From Candidatus Izemoplasma sp. (lineage in GTDB: Bacteria > Bacillota_I > Bacilli_A > Izemoplasmatales > Izemoplasmataceae): 9,971 nucleotides of DNA. Of the stretch, positions 6,527-9,971 are shown piece by piece (the first letter of the stretch is position 1; each line of letters begins with the position of its first letter). Made by a program: the position numbers and the translations under genes. The notes under the pieces were generated by a model. The model had not been told where the DNA came from, made no database searches, and worked only from the letters and a program-made list of their open reading frames with translations. The stretch is from NCBI GenBank assembly GCA_007116205.1, contig SKIY01000134.1:1-9971 (forward strand), in the 5' to 3' direction.

Positions 6527-7754
6527 AAAAAGAGATGCTGTCCTTTATGAGGCGATGCACAATGAAAAAAAACGGCAGGAAGCACATTTAGAGTTAATTG
6601 CTAGTGAGAATTTTGTAAGTGAAACGGTTTTAGAAGCGCAAGGGAGTATTTTAACTAACAAGTATGCAGAGGGGTATCCTAAGAAGCGTTATTATGGCGG
6701 CTGTGAGTTTGTTGATGTTGTTGAGAATTTGGCACGTGACCGTGTTAAAAAGCTGTTTAACGTTAAATATGCGAATGTGCAGGCGCATTCTGGGTCCACG
6801 GCAAATATGGGTGCGTATCGTAGTATTGTGAATCCAGGGGATAAAATTTTAGGAATGAGTTTGGATCACGGGGGGCATTTAACGCATGGACATCCTCTGA
6901 ATTTTAGTGGTGAGGATTATGAGTTTCATAGCTATGGCGTCGATAAGGCCACTGAAATGATTGATTATGATGCGGTTATGAAGCAGGCGAAAGAAGTGCA
7001 ACCAGCATTAATTGTTGCAGGAGCAAGCGCATACTCTAGAGAAATTGATTTTAAGAAGTTTCGTGAGATTGCGGATGCTGTTGGTGCAAAGTTGATGGTT
7101 GATATGGCGCATATTGCTGGATTGGTTGCGGCTGGGATTCATAATAATCCGTGTGAGGTTGCCGATATTGTCACTTCGACGACGCATAAAACGTTGCGTG
7201 GTCCGCGTGGGGGTATTATTTTAACAAATAACTTTGAAATTTATAAAAAAATGAATCGTGTTGTGTTTCCTGGTATTCAAGGAGGGCCTTTAATGCATGT
7301 GATTGCTGCGAAAGCAGCGGCTTTTGAAGAGGCTTTAGGGATTGAGTTTAAGGCATATCAACATCAGGTTGTCAAGAATGCTAAAGCACTTGCTCAAGCG
7401 TTAATGGAGGTTGGATTTCATGTGGTTAGTAAAGGGACAGATAACCATTTAGTACTTGTTGAGGTGAAATCACTAACGCAGTTAACAGGAAAAGATGCAG
7501 AAGCATTATTAGAAGAAGTACATATTACTTGTAATAAAAATACGGTACCGAATGATCCGGAAAAACCTTTTATTACCAGTGGTATTCGTTTAGGGACACC
7601 GGCGCTTACATCTCGTGGATTTAAAGAAGAAGATATGAAGTTAATTGCGAAGTTGATTTATGATACGTTAATGAATCCGAAAAATAATTTTGTTTTAGAC
7701 GGGGTTAAAGAACAAGTTGCTATGCTTACGAAGAAGTATCCATTGTATACATAG
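6513..7754 (+). CDS. glyA: serine hydroxymethyltransferase
   Basis: GlyA is a cytoplasmic PLP enzyme that splits serine into glycine and transfers its hydroxymethyl group to tetrahydrofolate, the main source of one-carbon units for purine, thymidylate and methionine synthesis. The 413-residue protein is full length. Motifs are LELIASENF at 26-34, the LTNKYAEGYPKKRYYGG segment at 47-63, AHSGSTANM (91-99) at the PLP phosphate site, VDMAHIAGL at 196-204 (D197 for the pyridine nitrogen, H200), and TSTTHKTLRGPRGG at 221-234 with the PLP-binding lysine K226. FPGIQGGPL at 252-260 is also conserved. It overlaps pyrR by 14 bases, so it is translated from the same mRNA. It provides the substrate of FolD, encoded about 4 kb upstream. 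Confidence 0.98.
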   Translation: METIKKRDAVLYEAMHNEKKRQEAHLELIASENFVSETVLEAQGSILTNKYAEGYPKKRYYGGCEFVDVVENLARDRVKKLFNVKYANVQAHSGSTANMGAYRSIVNPGDKILGMSLDHGGHLTHGHPLNFSGEDYEFHSYGVDKATEMIDYDAVMKQAKEVQPALIVAGASAYSREIDFKKFREIADAVGAKLMVDMAHIAGLVAAGIHNNPCEVADIVTSTTHKTLRGPRGGIILTNNFEIYKKMNRVVFPGIQGGPLMHVIAAKAAAFEEALGIEFKAYQHQVVKNAKALAQALMEVGFHVVSKGTDNHLVLVEVKSLTQLTGKDAEALLEEVHITCNKNTVPNDPEKPFITSGIRLGTPALTSRGFKEEDMKLIAKLIYDTLMNPKNNFVLDGVKEQVAMLTKKYPLYT

Positions 7755-7770
7755 TCGATTTATAATGCAT

Positions 7771-7784
7771 TTAAAACGTTTACA
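7771..7784 (+). promoter_or_regulatory. cre-like palindrome upstream of glnA
   Basis: The 14 bases TTAAAACGTTTACA centre on the palindrome AAACGTTT and match the catabolite-response (CcpA) consensus TGNAANCGNNNNCA with one mismatch on either strand. The right half also contains TTTACA, which could serve as a -35 element, so a bound LacI-family regulator would block or affect the glnA promoter. This is a pattern match only. Confidence 0.3.
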
Positions 7785-7817
7785 TCTTGCATTACTTTTT
7801 GAAATATGGTTTAAAAT
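7779..7817 (+). promoter_or_regulatory. probable glnA promoter region (exact elements uncertain)
   Basis: Candidate -35 elements are TTTACA (7779-7784) and TTGCAT (7787-7792); the best -10-like string is TAAAAT (7812-7817), 19 bases after TTGCAT. Spacing is not ideal for any pair. A start site near 7824 would place the hairpin at 7846-7875 in the glnA leader. Confidence 0.3.
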
Positions 7818-7845
7818 AGATATGGGTTAGCAAAATCAAGAAAAC

Positions 7846-7882
7846 AACATGTTAAAGCTCAAGCTTTAGCATGTTTTTATTT
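7846..7882 (+). terminator. terminator-like hairpin in the glyA-glnA gap, just before the glnA ribosome binding site
   Basis: AACATGTTAAAGCT (7846-7859) pairs over 14 positions, with one T-G wobble, with AGCTTTAGCATGTT (7862-7875). A T-rich run with one A follows to 7882. The glnA ribosome binding site AGGAGGG starts at 7884. It may end pyrR-glyA transcripts, attenuate glnA, or both. Confidence 0.7.
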
Positions 7883-7895
7883 CAGGAGGGTTTTT

Positions 7896-9224
7896 ATGAA
7901 TAAAGAAGAGCTTTTAAAGAAGGCAGACGATGCAAATGTTAAGTATATTCGGTTGTGTTTTACGGATATTCACGGCATGATTAAAAATGTTGAAATTCCT
8001 GTAAGGAAGTTAAAAGATGCTTTAGAAAATGAAATTATGATTGATGGATCAAGTATTGATGGGTTTACACGGTTACAAGAATCTGATATGTATCTATATC
8101 CAGATTTGAATACTTGGTTGGTCCATACATGGGAAAACAGTGAGTATGGTAATGTGGCATCGCTTATATGTGATGTTTACACACCAAATGGTAAACCATT
8201 TATTGGGGATCCGCGTTATGTTTTAAAGCGTAATTTAAAAAAAATGAAACTTATGGGGTTTGGGAAGTTTAATATTGGTGTTGAGCCTGAATTTTTTCTA
8301 TTTAAGAAACATAATGGTGATATAACTATGGATACGAATGACGCTGGGGGGTATTTTGATTTATCTCCTATCGATGGTGCTGAGGACTGTCGTCGTGATA
8401 TTGTATTAGAGCTTGAAAAGCTTGGATTCAATATGGAGGCATCACATCATGAGGTTGCACCAGGCCAACATGAGATTAATTTTGAGTTTGAGGATGCGTT
8501 AGAGGCGTGCGATAAGTTGCAAACATTTAAATTGGTCGTTAAAAATGTTGCTAAACGCCATGGGTATCACGCCTCATTTATGCCGAAACCTATAGCAAAT
8601 GTTAATGGTTCTGGAATGCATACGAACTGCTCTTTAACAACACAAGAGGGTGAAAATGCTTTTTATGATAAAGATAAACCATTAGCACTAAGCGATGTTT
8701 GTAGGTATTGGATTGCGGGAATTATGGAGCATGCACGTGGGTTTACTGCTATTACAAATCCAACCGTAAACTCTTACAAACGCTTGGTTCCTGGGTATGA
8801 AGCACCGTGTTATGTATCGTGGAGTGATATTAATCGCTCGACGATGATACGTATTCCGGCATCAAGAGGGAAGCAAACACGTACAGAAATTCGTAGTGTT
8901 GATCCTTCTGCGAATCCGTATTTAGCAATGAGTGTTATTTTAGCTGCAGGGTTAGATGGTATTTCAAAACAAGTTGATCCTGTAGACCCTGTATATATTA
9001 ATCTTTATGATTTAAACAGAAAAAGTCGTGAAAAGATGGGGATAAATAATCTTCCTGAAAATTTAAAAGATGCATTAAAAGAGTTACAACAAGACGATGT
9101 TGTTGTTGAAGCGTTAGGAGAACATGTTTTAGAGAAATTTTTAGCTGAAAAAGAAGAAGAGTGGGACAGATTCCGCATGAGTATTTCTGAATGGGAGTTA
9201 AATACGTATTTGAAGGCGCTTTAG
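7896..9224 (+). CDS. glnA: type I glutamine synthetase (GSI-alpha)
   Basis: GlnA makes glutamine from glutamate, ammonia and ATP as a cytoplasmic dodecamer. The 442-residue length and lack of the adenylylation-loop insertion of GSI-beta enzymes fit the feedback-inhibited alpha class of Gram-positive bacteria. Visible are IDGSSIDGFTRLQESDMYLYPD at 49-70, with R59 equivalent to the regulatory arginine of the B. subtilis enzyme; metal ligands E130 and E132 in VEPEFFLF; the ATP-site segment NVNGSGMHTN at 235-244; the flap NSYKRLVPGYEAPCY at 292-306 with E302; and RGKQTRTEIRS at 324-334. The ribosome binding site AGGAGGG (7884-7890) is five bases from the ATG. Unlike the common glnR-glnA arrangement, no glnR precedes it, and I find no GlnR/TnrA box. 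It ends at its own terminator, so it appears monocistronic apart from possible readthrough from glyA. Confidence 0.98.
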   Translation: MNKEELLKKADDANVKYIRLCFTDIHGMIKNVEIPVRKLKDALENEIMIDGSSIDGFTRLQESDMYLYPDLNTWLVHTWENSEYGNVASLICDVYTPNGKPFIGDPRYVLKRNLKKMKLMGFGKFNIGVEPEFFLFKKHNGDITMDTNDAGGYFDLSPIDGAEDCRRDIVLELEKLGFNMEASHHEVAPGQHEINFEFEDALEACDKLQTFKLVVKNVAKRHGYHASFMPKPIANVNGSGMHTNCSLTTQEGENAFYDKDKPLALSDVCRYWIAGIMEHARGFTAITNPTVNSYKRLVPGYEAPCYVSWSDINRSTMIRIPASRGKQTRTEIRSVDPSANPYLAMSVILAAGLDGISKQVDPVDPVYINLYDLNRKSREKMGINNLPENLKDALKELQQDDVVVEALGEHVLEKFLAEKEEEWDRFRMSISEWELNTYLKAL

Positions 9225-9250
9225 TAATACGTTTTAAGGATTATAAATGT

Positions 9251-9283
9251 AAAAAAGTCTATGATAGTTCATAGGCTTTTTTT
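9251..9283 (+). terminator. rho-independent terminator after glnA
   Basis: AAAAAAGTCTATGA (9251-9264) pairs with TCATAGGCTTTTTT (9269-9282) around a TAGT loop, with one T-G wobble; the 3' T run is seven long. It starts 26 bases after the glnA stop. The A-run before and T-run after make it potentially bidirectional. Confidence 0.92.
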
Positions 9284-9312
9284 AAATCTATAACGGTTTA
9301 CAATGGTTCAGA

Positions 9313-9341
9313 TTATAGTATTTAAGGTGTTGCTTATAGTA
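9313..9341 (+). repeat. direct repeat of TTATAGTA, 21-base period
   Basis: TTATAGTA occurs at 9313-9320 and again at 9334-9341, exactly 21 bases apart, two turns of the helix. It lies in the region that must hold the promoter of the DUF2249-RIC unit. Each copy contains TATAGT, which resembles a -10 element, so one copy may be the promoter; tandem operator half-sites are the alternative. Confidence 0.5.
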
Positions 9342-9344
9342 ATT

Positions 9345-9389
9345 ACCATTATCTTTGTTTTAATCGTTAGAACCACATAAAATAATGGT
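9345..9389 (+). repeat. inverted repeat in the leader of the DUF2249 gene
   Basis: ACCATTAT (9345-9352) is the exact reverse complement of ATAATGGT (9382-9389), with 29 bases between. The right arm ends two bases before the ribosome binding site AAAGGAG (9392-9398). It could form a leader stem or be a pair of protein half-sites; the wide gap makes a compact hairpin unlikely. Confidence 0.45.
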
Positions 9390-9391
9390 TG

Positions 9392-9398
9392 AAAGGAG
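9392..9398 (+). promoter_or_regulatory. ribosome binding site that sets the DUF2249 gene start
   Basis: AAAGGAG is six bases before the ATG at 9405. An in-frame TTG at 9402 is only three bases away, so ATG is preferred. Confidence 0.7.
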
Positions 9399-9404
9399 AA
9401 TTTG

Positions 9405-9644
9405 ATGAAAACGATAGATGCAACGGATTATATCCCTAAAGAGAAACATCCAGCTATTATGTCATTGTTTTTTTCACTCGCAGTGGGAGAAAGTATGTTA
9501 CTGATTAATGACCATGATCCCAAACCATTAAGGTATCAGTTTCAAGCAGAATATACTGACATGTTTACATGGAAATATATAGCAACAGGTCCAGATATTT
9601 ATAAAGTAGTGATTACAAAAACTAAGGAGGTACATAATGATTAA
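9405..9644 (+). CDS. DUF2249 domain small protein
   Basis: A 79-residue soluble protein that is entirely one DUF2249 domain, a TusA/SirA-like fold. The diagnostic core is LLINDHDPKPLRYQFQAEY at residues 32-50, followed by F55-x-W-x-Y at 55-59 (FTWKY), a GP turn at 62-63 and the final strand YKVVIT. Biochemical function of the family is not established; its members are often encoded next to hemerythrin-type and RIC proteins or in denitrification and nitric-oxide-related clusters. That context holds here: the next gene begins eight bases before this one stops, with its own AAGGAGG site (9624-9630) inside this gene. Start choice is by ribosome binding site spacing. No cysteine is present, so a TusA-like sulfur carrier role is unlikely. 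Confidence 0.85.
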   Translation: MKTIDATDYIPKEKHPAIMSLFFSLAVGESMLLINDHDPKPLRYQFQAEYTDMFTWKYIATGPDIYKVVITKTKEVHND

Positions 9645-9971
9645 GCAAACAGATTCATTAGGGAGTATTGTAACGCGTATTCCAAGCAGTGCAAAACTAT
9701 TTGAAAAGTATAAAATAGATTATTGTTGCCATGGGGATCGTCCCTTAGAGGTAGCTTTAAAAGATGAAACGATTGCTATTGAGGTTATGTTAGATGATCT
9801 AAATAAGCTTTATGAAGAAAGCTTAACCCAATCAACGACGGATTGGACAAAAGCAGATTTAAATCGTTTAGTAGAACACATCCTTAATACGCATCATGCG
9901 TTTTTATATGAAGTATTACCAGTTATTAGTGAAATGACGACGAAAATACTAAGGGTCCATGGTATTCATCA
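9637..9971 (+). CDS. ric: iron-sulfur cluster repair di-iron protein (RIC/ScdA/YtfE family), N-terminal part, cut by window end
   Basis: The first 111 residues of a protein that continues past the right edge. RIC proteins are cytoplasmic di-iron proteins that help restore iron-sulfur clusters damaged by nitric oxide or oxidants. The N-terminal ScdA_N domain (DUF542) is seen as SLGSIVTRIPSSAKLFEKYKIDYCCHGDRPLEVAL at residues 7-41, including the two adjacent cysteines C30 and C31. H32 follows them, where many members have glycine. A hemerythrin-like four-helix domain begins near residue 72, with likely iron-ligand histidines in LVEHILNTHHAFL (H81, H86, H87); later ligands would be off the window. 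The start overlaps the DUF2249 gene by eight bases and has a strong AAGGAGG site seven bases upstream, so the two are co-expressed. Confidence 0.92.
   Translation, partial: MIKQTDSLGSIVTRIPSSAKLFEKYKIDYCCHGDRPLEVALKDETIAIEVMLDDLNKLYEESLTQSTTDWTKADLNRLVEHILNTHHAFLYEVLPVISEMTTKILRVHGIH

Noticed and set aside
7755..7820. GlnR/TnrA box (TGTNA-N7-TNACA) before glnA
   Set aside because: A TTACA half-site exists at 7780-7784 but no TGTNA lies at the required distance.
7818..7883. ANTAR-type tandem hairpin in the glnA leader, as known in some clostridia
   Set aside because: Only one stem is visible and its loop is two to four bases, not the six-base loops with conserved A and G of ANTAR targets.
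1..9971. Mobile elements, CRISPR arrays, tRNA or rRNA genes, or an alternative genetic code
   Set aside because: No transposase, integrase, spaced repeats or RNA gene structures were seen; TGA ends purB and tryptophans use TGG.

Overview
The window reads as chromosomal DNA of a low-GC Gram-positive bacterium (Bacillota). The evidence is AT-rich sequence with strong AGGAGG-type ribosome binding sites, rho-independent terminators with long T-tracts, a guanine-class purine riboswitch that works through a terminator, a Lit-type (DUF1461) membrane protein, a Bacillus-like PurB and an alpha-type glutamine synthetase. TGA is used as a stop (purB), so the standard bacterial code applies. I cannot name a genus. 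All genes lie on the + strand and no mobile element, tRNA, rRNA or CRISPR array is visible.

Region 1 (1-4280) is a tightly packed gene string, probably one operon: the C-terminal end of an M32 carboxypeptidase, a flavin-reductase-family protein, a RimJ/RimL-like acetyltransferase, folD, purB and, overlapping purB by 4 bases, a four-helix membrane protein that I place in the Lit lipoprotein transacylase family. Gaps are 19 bases or less. I see no terminator after the last gene.

Region 2 (4281-5930) is a purine uptake unit: promoter, guanine riboswitch aptamer, intrinsic terminator, then an NCS2/AzgA-family purine permease, closed by a strong terminator. Region 3 (5930-7882) is a pyrR-glyA pair with its own promoter and overlapping genes. 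Region 4 (7755-9283) is glnA, whose leader carries a terminator-like hairpin ending just before the ribosome binding site, and which ends at a clear terminator. Region 5 (9284-9971) has a repeat-rich upstream region, then a small DUF2249 protein overlapping the start of a RIC (ScdA/YtfE) iron-sulfur repair protein that runs off the window.

The metabolic theme is nucleotide, one-carbon and nitrogen supply. GlyA loads one-carbon units onto tetrahydrofolate, FolD converts them to the 10-formyl form used in purine synthesis, PurB performs two purine steps, the permease imports purine bases when guanine is scarce, PyrR senses pyrimidine status, and GlnA makes the glutamine that donates purine and pyrimidine nitrogens. 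The last two genes belong to a different theme, nitrosative or oxidative stress repair.

Most of the window is ordinary housekeeping sequence. I did not find a clearly new system. The points most worth a second look are the Lit-like protein in the purB operon, the unusual PyrR coupled to glyA, the hairpin in the glnA leader and the repeats in front of the DUF2249-RIC pair.
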